DNA of 64,000 nucleotides from Anniella stebbinsi. Its lineage: Eukaryota > Chordata > Lepidosauria > Squamata > Anniellidae. Both the position numbers and the translations under genes were made by a program. Below, in pieces: positions 1-10,545 of the stretch. Under the pieces are notes generated by a model, which saw only the letters and a list, made by a program, of their open reading frames with translations, was not told the DNA's origin and searched no databases. Position 1 is the first letter of the stretch, and each line of letters starts with the position of its first letter. The stretch spans positions 350,820,154-350,884,153 of the forward strand of contig JARDYH010000001.1 of assembly GCA_029215795.1 (NCBI GenBank), read 5' to 3'.

Positions 1-1337
1 TTGGTGAAACACTATGTGGCACTCTCCTTTAACGCAGAGATAATCGGAAGTGTAAATTAGATCGGCTGTGTTAGTGCCTGACAGGCAAAAGTCCTGGATC
101 ACCTGCGTTCCTCCCCCACTTGAAAAAGAAGAAATAATTGGACCCTGATGCGATTGGGTGCTCACACCGTGAGCTTAGTTCACATTGCAGGTTATCCAAA
201 TGTTGGAGGGGAGGGACACATAGGATCGCTATGCTGTGCAGCGCCACCTCCGGCTGAATAGACAAATTAGGGCAAACAAATGAATAGAGAAGGAGTAGCT
301 AACATGGTGCCCACGGGCACTAATGTGACCCCAGACTTCTTCCTTGGTGCCCCCCTGAGACACCCTATTTCTCCCAATTTTTCTTTTAAAAGCATTTTTT
401 ATACATTTTCTTTCGGGCAAATGATTGCTTCAAAGCAAAGTGGGAACCGCTAGCTGTTGCCATCTTCATTTCCCATGATGCTACTGGGCAGGTTACTTGT
501 CCTTTGTAACTAGTGGTGGCAGCCATTTTGCAGTTGTGCCCAGGACAGTTTCTCAGATTTCCAAATGTGCCCACAGGTCCAAAACATTGCCTAGCACCAG
601 CATAGAAGATAGCCCTCCCAAACTGGGTTGGTTATTTTCAACAAAAACTGGCTGTTAACCTCAGATTTTCCCAGGTTAACATTCTTGTTAACCCTAATTC
701 CTCTTACAATAGGCAATGAAAACCTGTCTCATCCACAACCAAGACACATTTGCAGCACTTTCCATGGCATATGGGGAAAAAATTGTAACCATTTAAAAGT
801 AATGAGTTGGGGGTTTTTTTGTTTTTTAAATGGTAGTTGGGTTCTGTGTTAGGATACTTGAGCGTGAGTGCTGAAATAGGATTAATGATGAGCCAGTGTA
901 GTGTAATGCCAGAGATCCTGAAGAGTAGACAATAATGTGTTATATCCAATGGTATCCTTCGGATAGGAGAATGAACACCACTGGCAGATTGAATTCCCCT
1001 TCCCTCCTGCAGCCCCCCTGAATGACTCCAGTTCTGTTCCAGAGGGTTGGATGATCCTTCAGAGCAGATTTGGTGGTGCAGGGGGGAGGAGGGGAAGGGA
1101 AACTCCTTTTTCATGAGTGGATGTCTGTTTGTGCAACATTGGATTTCGCCCAATAGGTAGACTTAGGGGAACTGACCCCAGAGTCTTTACAGGGCCAGGT
1201 AAAACAAGTCAGATGTGATAAATTGAAAAAAACAAAAACAAAACGAGGAGAGCATCCAGCACAGGTCAGAAAAATGGGAAGTGGGTTCTCAGGATGCAAA
1301 ATGTTTATTTTCACAAAGCTTTTTCAGACATGATGAA
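1..1337. other. intergenic, nothing recognised
   Basis: No long open frame, splice-supported exon, tRNA or clear repeat signature was seen on either strand. Short open frames here are under 150 codons, have no recognisable motif and are interrupted by ordinary AT-rich sequence. Confidence 0.5.
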
Positions 1338-1354
1338 TTGCTGCAGCTTCCCAG

Positions 1355-1468
1355 AAATTTTGGATTTCAGCTCCCATCAGCACCAACAAGGATGGCTAAG
1401 GTTCAGGAATGTTGGGAGTTGTAGTCCAAAAATATCTGGAGGGCACCAGGTTGTGGAAGGCTGAATTG
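1355..1468. repeat. interspersed repeat with GGGAGTTGTAGTCC core
   Basis: The stretch contains GTTGGGAGTTGTAGTCC followed by a CTGGAGGGCACCAGGTTG block. The same wording recurs near 2490, 31170-31260, 48644-48675 and 52978-53068. This is an old dispersed repeat, probably derived from a DNA transposon. The class is inferred and the ends are not defined. Confidence 0.5.
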
Positions 1469-2463
1469 CAGGGTCAAGGCATCAGGAACAGATCCAGGGA
1501 CACTAAAGAGATGAGCAGGACACAGGCAAATAAGCAAAACAGGTATTTAAGGCAAGCAGCAAATTTAGGAGGAAGTATATGCCATGAAAGGGCAGCAGGT
1601 ATCTGGGGACAGGTGCATAGGCAGGCTGGTCCTAGGAAAGAAAGATTTTCTACAATTCGTACCCAACTTGCCCAGCAATAGAATTGCTGACTATTCTGCC
1701 AATAGCCTCTTCCTGCTCCACATTGGAGATGCTGCTGGGATGCTGGAGTCAACAAAGGCTAGGCAATGAAAGGAGGTCCTACAGGTCATCAGTTAAGATG
1801 CATTATGCAGAGCTGGTGACCTGTCCTGACAGTGATTTCCTTAAGTAGCAATGCTGAGAAATTTAGATTTATAGACTTGGTCTTAGATGGCTGTCAGGAC
1901 CTTCCTTGTACCACAGTGAAACTTAGATTTTTGTAGGCACATCTCTGTTCTATCTTGATCCTACAGAGTGCACTATTAGCACAGGATTGGCTGATCATCC
2001 TCTTCCCATGCAAATCTTGGAGCTTGTTGCCCATTACACCAACATCGCCTTTGTGGTTTTATGTAGCTAAGAGAGCAGGTGCCTCCAGTTGCTATGGCTG
2101 AAGCAGCAGCCATCAGTGGACTGTTGGCTGAAAGGTCATCCCTGCGGGACAGGAAACACAGAGGATTAAAACCTGGCCTGGCACAATCAACTACTCAAAG
2201 TGATCACCCCGTAGTACAATGGTTCTTTGAGAACCTACAACACCAGTCAGGTGGCTTGCCAGGCATCACATGGCACTGACATCACACTGAGCATTATTTG
2301 GACAAAGCCTATTGGTGAATATATTAATGTGGCTTATAGCAAATAGGACCCGAGGCCCATCTAGCATCAGTGGGATCTATTCTGACCAGTAACAATATTC
2401 CAAAGTCTCAGGCAAAGCTTTTCTCCAGCCATGCTACCTGAGGTTTTTCTTACTCATGGATGG
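1469..2463. other. intergenic, nothing recognised
   Basis: Mixed sequence without a supported gene. A short run of moderately A-rich sequence (1480-1600) could be an old retroelement, but no diagnostic motif is visible. Confidence 0.4.
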
Positions 2464-2564
2464 GAGCAGCTGTAGTCTTTCAGAAGGTTTTGGACTACAA
2501 CTCTGATAATTCCTGACCATTCACCATGCTGTCTGAGGCTGATGGGAGTGGGAGTGTTCTAACT

Positions 2565-2695
2565 AAGGGGTGGGAACAATGTGGCCCTTCAGATGTTGTC
2601 GGGCCCCATCATCCCTCACTTTTGGCTATCCTGGTTGTGGCTGATGAAACTTGCAGCATAACAGCATCTGGAGGGCCACACGTTCCTCACCCCTG
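2565..2695. mobile_element. short hAT-like MITE (AGGGGTGGGAAC ends)
   Basis: The left end reads AAGGGGTGGGAACAATGTGG and the right end is its approximate reverse complement, closing with CCTCACCCCTG. The interior contains CATCTGGAGGGCCACA, mirroring CCCTTCAGATG near the left end, so it is a small foldback. Flanks TTCTAACT and CTTTAATT match at 5 of 8 positions, consistent with a decayed 8 bp target duplication. Confidence 0.55.
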
Positions 2696-2801
2696 CTTTA
2701 ATTGGAAATGCCACAAACTGAACTGGGACCTTCTGTATGAAAACAGTATGTCTTCCACTGAACTATGGCTCTTCACTAACACCCATTGACCTCGCTATGT
2801 T

Positions 2802-2975
2802 AGGAACATAGCAAGCTGCCTTGCATTGAGTCAGACCATATGGCTCCATCTGTCCCAATATTGTCTACACTGACTGGCAGCAGCTCTGCAGGGTTTCAAG
2901 CAGGATTCTTTCCTAGCCGTACCTGGAAATGCTGCCAGAAATCGAACCTGATGCTCAGAGCTGACTTTAGCTAAA
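2802..2975 (-). repeat. tRNA-derived SINE, minus strand
   Basis: Read on the minus strand this ends in a tail of the type 'CAGTATAAGGCAGCTTCC'. The plus strand shows GCAAGCTGCC at 2811, then TGTCTACACTGACTGGCAGC. The tRNA-like head with a B-box-like GAAATCGAACC lies at about 2938. The same family occurs at 26065, 39428, 48838 and 57955. Confidence 0.6.
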
Positions 2976-3219
2976 GTTAGGTTTGTCACCTTTTTTTCTG
3001 ACCCTGCTCCTGTGCCTTTAAAAATACCCTGATGTGCGTGTGCGCGCACACACACCAGGTGTAGTCTCTCCCACTAGTTATCTCCATGTAAGTACAAGTT
3101 TCACCAGGCAAGCTTATGAATTCTGTGTTGCTCTTAAAGGCACAGGAGCTGGGCCAGTAAAAAAGACAAGAAAACAAAGAGGATTATTCTATCTCTGGGC
3201 ATGTTGAATAGACAATGTC

Positions 3220-3795
3220 CAGGGTTAGAATCTTAGTCTTGTCGGTCAAATTTGGCCCTCCGGGGGTACCCCAGATCCCCCCATTGTTTGGTGGTGTGAA
3301 TAATCCATAACAGACAACATCCACAAGTAGCCACCCATCCTGCTGCAGGCCAAAGCCTTTTCAGCTGAGCAAATGTGACGTGACATGTCTGCTATGGATT
3401 ATTCACAGTGGTGTTCCAAATTTCATACGCAAAAGGGAATAGTCTCAGGATGCTATAAACAAATTTATTGGAGAGAAGCCCGATGCGTTTCGGCCCCTTG
3501 CTTTTTATAAGGCCTCCTTCAAGGGGTTGTAACAATGTCTGCAGAAATGATTTACACCAGACTGTCTTGTTGTAAACCCTGGTGGATTTTGTGTTGTTGC
3601 TTTTCCCATTCTAAAAGGTTGAAATGCCTCTTTGAAGGCTTAGTTGCTGGCAGTAAGAGCGCTAAGATAAAAATGCTGGTCTTTGGGGGTATTTTGGTCT
3701 TGCCCCTTTCCTTTGCCCACCCTGGAATGTGCCTACCGAGAGCATCTCCGAAATGGAGTTCGACCTTTGGGCTGAAAGAGGTTCAAACACCCCTG
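3220..3795. mobile_element. hAT-type element, decayed, interrupted
   Basis: The left end is CAGGGTTAGAATC and the right end is GGTTCAAACACCCCTG, the CAGGG...CCCTG termini usual for hAT elements. The body (AATTTGGCCCTCCGGGGG near the left, TTCTAAAAGGTTGAAATGCC near 3610) matches the bodies of the elements at 12978 and 28179. Flanks GACAATGT and GATTATGT agree at 6 of 8 bases. It is split by the insertion at 3295-3579. Confidence 0.65.
3295..3579 (-). mobile_element. Penelope-like (PLE) fragment with hammerhead-like hairpin
   Basis: This 285 bp block interrupts a hAT relic and is bordered by TGGTGG on both sides (3289-3294 and 3580-3585), a probable target duplication. On the minus strand, 3478-3527 contains a short stem, then GGCCGAAACGCATCGGG, which resembles the GAAACGCGT-type core of hammerhead ribozymes carried by Penelope-like elements. 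The upstream box is TTGAAGGA rather than an intact CTGANGA, so cleavage activity is unlikely. A 21 bp inverted repeat lies at 3295-3315 and 3387-3407. The family assignment is inference from this motif. Confidence 0.4.
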
Positions 3796-4418
3796 GATTA
3801 TGTGATCTGAACGAAAGCACCTGATCCCCCTGTGTGGATCCTCCAGCCATGGACAGGAGGAGATAATCTGTGCAAGGTCTAGCTATGTTTTTTTGTGCAT
3901 GGTTTTCTCTGTCATCCATTCATCTTGTACCCTGATAATTGACCCAGGAACAACCTACGGAGGCTAAGGAATTAAATGCAGATTTTTGGCACCATGGTGT
4001 GCTGACAAATGTCACAGAGAAGTGGGTTTGGCAACAGACATTTTAACCTTTGCTGTGCTCAGACTTTATAGTCACTTCGCTGCCGAAGGAAAGCCTATAC
4101 CACCTTTCACAAGACATCCCCCACTTTATTTAGCTGACAATTTGCACCATTGAAAGCAACATTTTCTCCCTCATTGAAATGAACTAAACACTGAACTTGA
4201 GGAGTCAGCTTTATTCTAAAGAAAACAAATCCTTGATTTATTATTGCATTGTTTCAGCCTCTTTTGGAGAATATTTGGAAAGCTGGATTGAAAAAAATAG
4301 AGATGCATATGACCCTTACACTGGGCTTTTAGATCATTCGGTACTGCATTATTTCTTTGTACTTTATATTCAAGAATTAAAACTTACTACACACACACAA
4401 AAACACATACGCATACAT
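3796..4418. other. intergenic, nothing recognised
   Basis: AT-rich sequence with a short (CA)n tract at about 4390. No gene, exon or repeat family could be assigned. Confidence 0.4.
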
Positions 4419-5103
4419 TGGGGATGTGCATGCCTGAAAATATCGTATTTTATCGTTATCCGAATTTCGGACCAAAAAATTTATCGTCTCCAATAATATC
4501 GTAGGTTAATTGTATCATCTTCACGATAATTATCGGAAATCCAATATTTAATTTACAGCCCCATTGTGCCCTATGGAGCTGAATTATTTTAGAAAAATGC
4601 CTATAACTTCTGTATTTTCAAAGTTACAGGCTTGAAACTTGGTCACAATGCTTATGGGGTATGCCTAAGTATGTGTATGAAATTTGAGATCGATCCCTCA
4701 AACCCTTGATTTTATATGAATTTATTAAAGAACCTGCAACGTTTTGACAGGTCTGAATGAACGCACGTGGTGAGCTGTCATTCTGACCTGTCAGAACTTA
4801 AACGATCTTTAATAAATTCATATAAAATCGAGGGTTGGAGGGATCAATCTCAAATTTCATGCACATACTTAGGCATACCCCATAAGAACTGTGATCAAGT
4901 TTCAAGCCTCTAACTTTTTTAAATACAGAAGTTATAGGTTTATTTATATGGCAGTCTGATAATTTGATATAATCGGGCTGAAAATTTTTTGATCTGATAT
5001 TTATCGGAGGTTTTTCTATCGTATCTTTATCGTTAATTGGATGTCCGATAACAACCTTATCATATCATTATCGGACATTTTAACGATATGATACACATCC
5101 CTA
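4419..5103. mobile_element. foldback MITE, TAGGGATGTGCA family (copy 1)
   Basis: The left end is GGGGATGTGCATG and the right end is GATACACATCCCTA. Each end has a tract of TATCGTTATCCGA-like subterminal motifs. Inside are two inverted arms: CTTATGGGGTATGCCTAAG near 4650 is mirrored by CTTAGGCATACCCCATAAG near 4870, with a central axis near 4765. Flanks GCATACAT and ATATACAT agree at 6 of 8, but the right flank is a CA/TA microsatellite, so the duplication is tentative. No open frame; non-autonomous. Confidence 0.7.
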
Positions 5104-5496
5104 ATATACATACACACACGTATGTGTGTAAGGGATATCACAGCCTATAAAAATACTCAATGATCACAGAGTTGCTTAGATAATTTCATTGGCTAAAAGG
5201 GTGCAACTGCTAAAACAAGTGATAAAAAAATCATGTTTCTGATGGGGAAATGTTACATGCTAACACTTCACATGTGGAACATAAATATCTGCCCATGGAA
5301 GAAATCTTAGTTGATTAATTGTAAATGTTTTTATTGATTAGTTAATTGAAATACAGTTTACTTATAGTCATACAGCTTGGAAGAAAGACGCACTATGGTC
5401 AATACACCAAAAATTGGGATTTTTTTTCCTATCAAGGGCTGCATGAGAGGTCACTTGCTGGCAGTGGATGGGGTTCAAGCCATTGGTAGTTGTTGC

Positions 5497-5847
5497 TAGG
5501 GTGACCATATGGAAAGGAGGACAGGACTCCAGTACCTTTAACAGTTGTATTGAAAGGGGTATTTTAGCAGGTGTCATTTGTATGCATGCAGCACCAGGTG
5601 AAATTCCCTCTTTGTCACCACAGTGAAAGCTATAGGAGTACTGCCCTCTTTTGTATCTGCCCACTGTAGTATAGCTCCTGCAACTTTTACTGTTGTGATG
5701 AAGACGTAATTTCCCCAGGTGCTGCATGCATACAAATGACACCTGCTGAAATTCCATTTTCTATACAACTGTTAAAGGTACAGGACCTGAAATTCCCTTT
5801 TCTATACAACTGTTAAATATACAGGAGCTTTCCATATGGTCATCCTA
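5497..5847. mobile_element. palindromic hAT-like MITE, family A (copy 1)
   Basis: It starts TAGGGTGACCATATGG and ends CCATATGGTCATCCTA. The interior is a foldback with AAATTCCCTC in one arm and its complement in the other. A short block (ATTTTCTATACAACTGTTAAA) is duplicated near 5755-5815, making this copy longer than the usual 313-320 bp. Flanks share TTGTTGC (7 bp), a nearly complete 8 bp target duplication. Confidence 0.8.
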
Positions 5848-5902
5848 TTGTTGCCAGAACCAAAAGAAGATGGGCTCATTCTTTTTGTCTCTCTTTCTGC
5901 CA

Positions 5903-5910
<8 letters not shown>

Positions 5911-5948
<38 letters not shown>
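5911..5948. repeat. (CT)n microsatellite
   Basis: Uninterrupted alternating CT over about 38 bases. Confidence 0.95.
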
Positions 5949-5950
<2 letters not shown>

Positions 5951-6084
5951 GCTCCCTGCTCTGTGGGCTGCCAGGGGAGGGACAGATAGTTCTAGCAAAA
6001 GGTCTGAAATGTTTGCTGGCAAAGCACTTTTGAAATTTGGGTAAGTGACACATGCGGCCCACCCCCGCTCTGCACACTTATATG

Positions 6085-6150
6085 TGAGTAAGTCCCATTA
6101 AAGTCTATGGAACATATTCCTGAGTAGACATGCATAAGTTTGCACTGTAA
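6085..6150. repeat. interspersed repeat with AGTAGACATGCATAAG
   Basis: Contains AGTAAGTCCCATTAAAGTC and GAGTAGACATGCATAAG. This wording also appears at 9550-9720, 14320-14380, 29660-29760 and 46560-46720. It is an old dispersed family; class not assigned. Confidence 0.45.
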
Positions 6151-6151
6151 T

Positions 6152-6910
6152 TTATTTATTTTTATTTTATTTCATTTATATACCACCCCATAGCCGAAGC
6201 TCTCTGGGCAGTTTACAAAAATTAAAAACATTGAACAATTAAAACACCAATATACAAAATTTAAAAGCATAAAGCATAAAAACAAGTTTAAATTACAATA
6301 TCCTTCTGGGTCAAAGCACAACAACAACACAAAAACACAAAAACCCTCATCATATGCTGTTAAATGCCTGAGAGAAGAGGAAAGTCTTGACCTGGTGCCG
6401 AAAAGATAACAATGTTGGTGCCAGGCGAGCCTCGTCGGGGAGATCATTCCATAATTGGGGCGCCATTACTGAAAAGGCCCTTTCCCTTGTTGCCACCCTC
6501 CATGCCTCCCATGGAGTAGGCAACCAGAGGAGGACCTTCGATGTAGATCGTAGTGTACAGGTAGGTTCGTGTCGGGAGAGGCGTTCCATCAGGTATTGTG
6601 GTCCCAAGCTGTGTAAGGCTTTATAAGTTAAAACCAGCACCTTGAATTGGGCTCGGAAACATGTAGGCAGCCAATGCAAGCGGGCCAGAGTAGGTCTTAT
6701 ATGCTCGAACCTTCTGGTTCCTGTTATCACTCTGGCCGCTGCATTTTGCACAAGCTGCAGCTTCTGAACCATCTTCAAAGGCAGCCCCACGTAGAGTGCA
6801 TTGCAGTAATCCAATTTAGAGATTACCAGAGCATAGACAACTGAAGCCAGGTTATTCCTGTCCAGATAGGAGCGTAGCTGGGCCACCAACCAAACTTGTT
6901 CAAACAACAT
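6152..6910 (-). mobile_element. L2-type LINE 3' fragment, reverse transcriptase C terminus
   Basis: On the minus strand an open frame of 186 codons (6350-6910) encodes the end of a non-LTR retrotransposon reverse transcriptase. It contains SKLDYCNALYVGLP, LQLVQNAAARV, LHWLP, FRAQFKVLVLTYKAL and the terminal PQLWNDLP segment typical of L2/CR1-superfamily LINEs. The 3' untranslated tail (6152-6345) carries the complement of GCCCAGAGAGCTTCGGCTAT found in other L2 tails here. The 5' part is missing, so it is a dead 5'-truncated copy, although this frame is still open. Confidence 0.85.
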
Positions 6911-7080
6911 TCTATGGTTAAGTTGCTAATCCTTTTGCAGCAAATGTTAGTAAGCATGTTTAAGCTGTGGTTATGTAGCTGCCATGCTTAGGAATGATTC
7001 ACACGACATGCTAAACCATAACGCTTAGTTAAAAATGCTTGACCACCATGGCTAAGGGTGTCATCTGAACAGGGTCTATA
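6911..7080. repeat. MITE remnant, family G (GTTCAGATGACA ends)
   Basis: Contains ACGACATGCTAAACCATAA and closes with GGGTGTCATCTGAACAGGG. The internal wording (TTTTGCAGCAAATG) matches the elements at 30965 and 46110. Its left end runs into the LINE at 6910, and the same junction is seen at 43075-43130. Confidence 0.45.
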
Positions 7081-7217
7081 TATATTTCATATTAATAAAG
7101 CAGCATTTCTAAAGGATAAGGCATTGATTCTTTGCTGTTCAGTGATGCATTCTCATGTGGCAGCATGCATGATCTTAGAAGAGGCCTTCCCTTCCATGTG
7201 AAAATTGTAGGACTGCC

Positions 7218-7530
7218 TAGGCTGACCATATGAAAAGGAGGACAGGGCTCATGTAACTTTAACAGTTGTAGAGAAAAGGGAATTTCAGCCGGTGTCATTT
7301 GTATGCATTTAGTTCCTGGTGCAATTCCCTCTTCATCACAACAGTTAAAAGTTGCAGGGGCCCTGCCTTCTTTTGTATATGGTCACTCTAGTATAGTGCC
7401 TGCAACTTGAACTGTTGTGATGAAGAGACCAGGAACTAATTGCATACAAATAACACTGGCTGAAATTCCCTTTTCTCTACCACTGTTAAAGTTACATGAG
7501 CCCTGTCCTCCTTTTCATACGGTCAGCCTA
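7218..7530. mobile_element. palindromic hAT-like MITE, family A (copy 2)
   Basis: It starts TAGGCTGACCATATGAAAAG and ends CTTTTCATACGGTCAGCCTA. The two arms are near-perfect inverted copies with the axis near 7375. Target duplication GGACTGCC / GGAATGCC matches at 7 of 8 bases. No coding capacity. Confidence 0.9.
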
Positions 7531-8424
7531 GGAATGCCCCTCCTAAGAAAGTGCATGTTAGCTGCATTTGTATAAATACTTCAATTAAAAACAATATAGT
7601 CCCATATTTTTTTTAAAAAAAATGAGTCTGTTTGGTTAATTGGGCACCATTTTAATCAACCAAAAGGGGTTTAATTGCTTAATCCAACTGATTAATCAAC
7701 TAGAGGTTGCTGCACTACTGTCTATAGATCTTGATCTGCAGATACACAGATTCAGAATCAAAGAGACTGCTTTAGCAATTATGTCTCAGAAGCAAAAAGG
7801 CAGAGAGAATAAATATTGAAATATACATTTTTGTATTTCACAAGGCACACTCCAAATTTTCCTTATGGCAGGGAAAGAAAGAGTTTATCAAATGAAAACA
7901 ATAATATACAGATTGCATGTAATTCACAGCAGCTATTGCTAGGGCATCTTGAGTGATTGTTTTTTGTATCTATATAACTACACACACACACACACTAAAA
8001 TGTTGAGATATTTGATATTGGAAACACTTATTAATTGATCTCATGCTGTGTTACTAAATAAATAAACTAGTGATGTTCATAAAGAAATGTGTATTTGTCC
8101 ACCAACACATGTTTAATACAAAATGTTGCTTATGAGTTCCCTGCCATTTGCAGGGGGAGAGAATCCATGGTCTCAGTGCCAAAATCTAGCTGAACATTCC
8201 CGAGAACAGCTGGGAGTACTTTTTTTAGGGTGTTTAAATAATACCATACCCATCCTGTGTTTTTTTTAAAAAAACTTTTCTTTATCATGTTGGTTTTGTA
8301 GTGTGAGTGTTCCCCTCCCTCCCCTGTAGATACAAATGTAATTTTTAGCACATTTCTCCAGTAGAAAAGTTATGTTATCAAAACAAAATGTTGATGCTAA
8401 GCTTACCCGGTGCAGTGTTTGAAA
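7531..8424. other. intergenic, AT-rich, nothing recognised
   Basis: AT-rich sequence with a short (CA)n at 7979-7995. No exon or transposon end identified. Confidence 0.4.
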
Positions 8425-8720
8425 GAACTTAATGGCTTCTCCTCATTTTTAATGGCTGCAATATTATGCAGCTAACAAACAATTTCAGAATTAAGTTGCC
8501 ACAATTAGGAATTAGAAGCAGGTGGCTCAAAAATGGGCCTTTTTTCATTTCATTTATTAGAAGGACGTGGCGGGGGGAAGGAAAAGCGTTCTCTTTTCCC
8601 AGAAAACAAAACAATGTGGCGCTTTAGTTATTTTCACCAGCTCTATGGTAAGAGCATGTAAGCAATTTGCATTACCCAAATTGTTTCAATACAACTTTAT
8701 GCTCACCGTTCTTTCCCCAT
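8425..8720. other. non-repetitive AT-rich stretch, candidate conserved non-coding element
   Basis: The sequence has balanced complexity, no shared wording with the repeat families in this window, and several homeodomain-type motifs (TTTCATTTATTAG, AATTAAG, ACAATTAGG) beside a CAGGTGG E-box. No long open frame. This is an inference from texture only. Confidence 0.25.
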
Positions 8721-8850
8721 GTTTTAAAAGCTTTTTTTGTTGTTGTTTTTACAACCATCCCAAATTTGAAACAGTCCTTTTCCGGATTTACAACTGCAAA
8801 TATAGATTGCAACTCTTTAATGCCATTTAACAACAGTGTTGCCTTTAACA

Positions 8851-9030
8851 CACACACATACACACACACACACACTTCTAAGAAACAGATGGATTGCATT
8901 TCCACTCCTGGGTGATCCCCGAGATAAGTGTATATCTGTATGCACAGATATATATGTGTATGTGTGTGTGTGTGTGCGTGCCTTAAAACCTCACAAACAG
9001 TCATATAACAGCAGCACACACACACACACT
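8851..9030. repeat. cluster of (CA)n and (GT)n microsatellites
   Basis: CA tracts lie at 8851-8875 and 9015-9030, and a TATG/TG tract at 8945-8980. The CA and TG tracts are inverted relative to one another and could pair. Confidence 0.85.
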
Positions 9031-9549
9031 GAAGCAATCTTTGTAGCTTCCTTTGCCGATTTGCAAAACAGGGTGTTAAACTGATGCTGCAGTTTCCACA
9101 GGGTTCAGTGTTAAAAAGGAGACATTAAGCAAAACAAAACAAAAACAAAAAAATGTGATTGATAAATGCACCATTTATGTAAGAAGATTCTTGTCTTCAA
9201 AAACAGTCAACCATGCAACATGCCTTTTTCCTGTCTCTCGCTCTCTCTTACATCTATTCTTTGCACACAAGATTGGAAGCTGTGACCCTGGCACGCCCTC
9301 TAGCGGTGAAGATCAGCAACGCCATCTCATTTTTTGGGGTCCTCTCCTCTTGCGTGATTTGCAGAAGACAAAGCTGAGTGGCAAGCCCCCACCTGCCAAG
9401 ATAAACTTGGGACCCTAAGGAAGAGAGAATTCATCTCTGTCCATCGATCCCTGTTAGTGCTGCCCGATATAGCCTGTTCCTTAATTTAGTCCTTCGTTGC
9501 AGAAATACCTAGGGCTGGAGGACATACAGTACTCTTACAATGGAGATGC

Positions 9550-9720
9550 ACAGTGCAATCTTATGCATGTTTACACAGAAGTCAGTCTCACTAAATTCAA
9601 TGGGACTTACTTACTAGCAAGTGTCTTTAGGATCGTAGCCTTAACGTGCAATTCTAAACACATTTTCTATGGAATATACCCTGTTCAACATGGTGGGACT
9701 TGCTTCTCAGGAAAGGTCCA
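9550..9720. repeat. interspersed repeat (CAATGGGACTTACTT)
   Basis: Contains GTGCAATCTTATGCATG, TTCAATGGGACTTACTTAC and a second related block ending CTTCTCAGGAAAGG. Same family as 6085 and 46560. Confidence 0.4.
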
Positions 9721-9814
9721 TAGGATCCCCTGTTCATCTACTTTTTTGCAATCCCCAATGTCTGTAATGTGACTATGCGCCCCATAGAGGTTCTACGCTC
9801 AGTTTAAAAATGGA

Positions 9815-10330
9815 TTGCTTCCATTTTCTGTACATTCTCATAACATTTTGTACATCTATGGGAAAGGCTCAAAAAGCACTTTTGAACTCACAATCGTAAT
9901 CGACATCTGTTATTGCTATGCTTGTGTCAGGCTCCAGGCCAACCTGAGCTCAGGGAAGACCTCTTTGGAGGAGGAAGATTGGGAAGATTGGGAAGATTGG
10001 GAAGATTGGAAAACTCCAGCCTCGCCTGGAGTCCTGAAGAACCTGTTTGCCCCATCCCGAGCCCAGCCTTCATTTCTGGTTCTCCTCCCTCCTCTCGCAG
10101 CTCTCCAGAGCAAAGGTGTCATTGGGCCCGATAGGAGACCCATAGTCGTCGTTGGAGCACCCAGCAAGATGTCACGAGACTCTTTCACCCAGGTTCTACT
10201 CAGGAGGAGGGAAAAGTCCCAGCTACAAATAATGAGGAAACAGACCCAACTGCTACCACTGAACCAGGAAGAGCAACTTGTGGCCCTCCTAAAATGCATG
10301 TCATCCCTCACCATTGGCGATGCTAGCTAG
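9815..10330 (+). other. unrecognised open frame with a GATTGGGAA minisatellite
   Basis: An open frame of 171 codons runs here. It includes four or so tandem 9 bp units (GATTGGGAA, 9977-10010) giving a Trp-Glu-Asp repeat, then a Pro-rich part and a basic Arg/Lys/Gln segment. I do not recognise a domain. The following 10330-10385 is a dispersed repeat. The frame is probably the ghost of a retroelement or chance; a real gene is unlikely. Confidence 0.2.
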
Positions 10331-10394
10331 GGCTGGTGGGAACTGTAGGCCAAACCATGTGGCAGGGCTACAATTTGCCCACCCCTGAGATAAA

Positions 10395-10545
10395 CCCTCA
10401 GGCTGCTTTCGGACGACACTCCAGTCAACGGAGGGGGGAATAGGCAACTCACAGTGCGTTATTTTGCAGGTACTCCTCAGATGATATGTTGCCCTGCCCC
10501 CCTCGAGCGGCTGACATTCCTATCGAATGAAGTCTGAGGGGCTGA
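10395..10545. repeat. MITE remnant (GCTTTCGGACGACACTCC end)
   Basis: Begins CTGCTTTCGGACGACACTCC and closes with TGAAGTCTGAGGGGC, giving loosely matched ends. Family not assigned. Confidence 0.3.

Noticed and set aside
5802..6077. Frames with Ser-Leu or Arg-Glu repeats
   Set aside because: Generated by the (CT)n microsatellite.
6350..6910. 186-codon minus-strand frame as a host gene
   Set aside because: Its sequence is the C terminus of an L2-type reverse transcriptase and it ends in a LINE tail.
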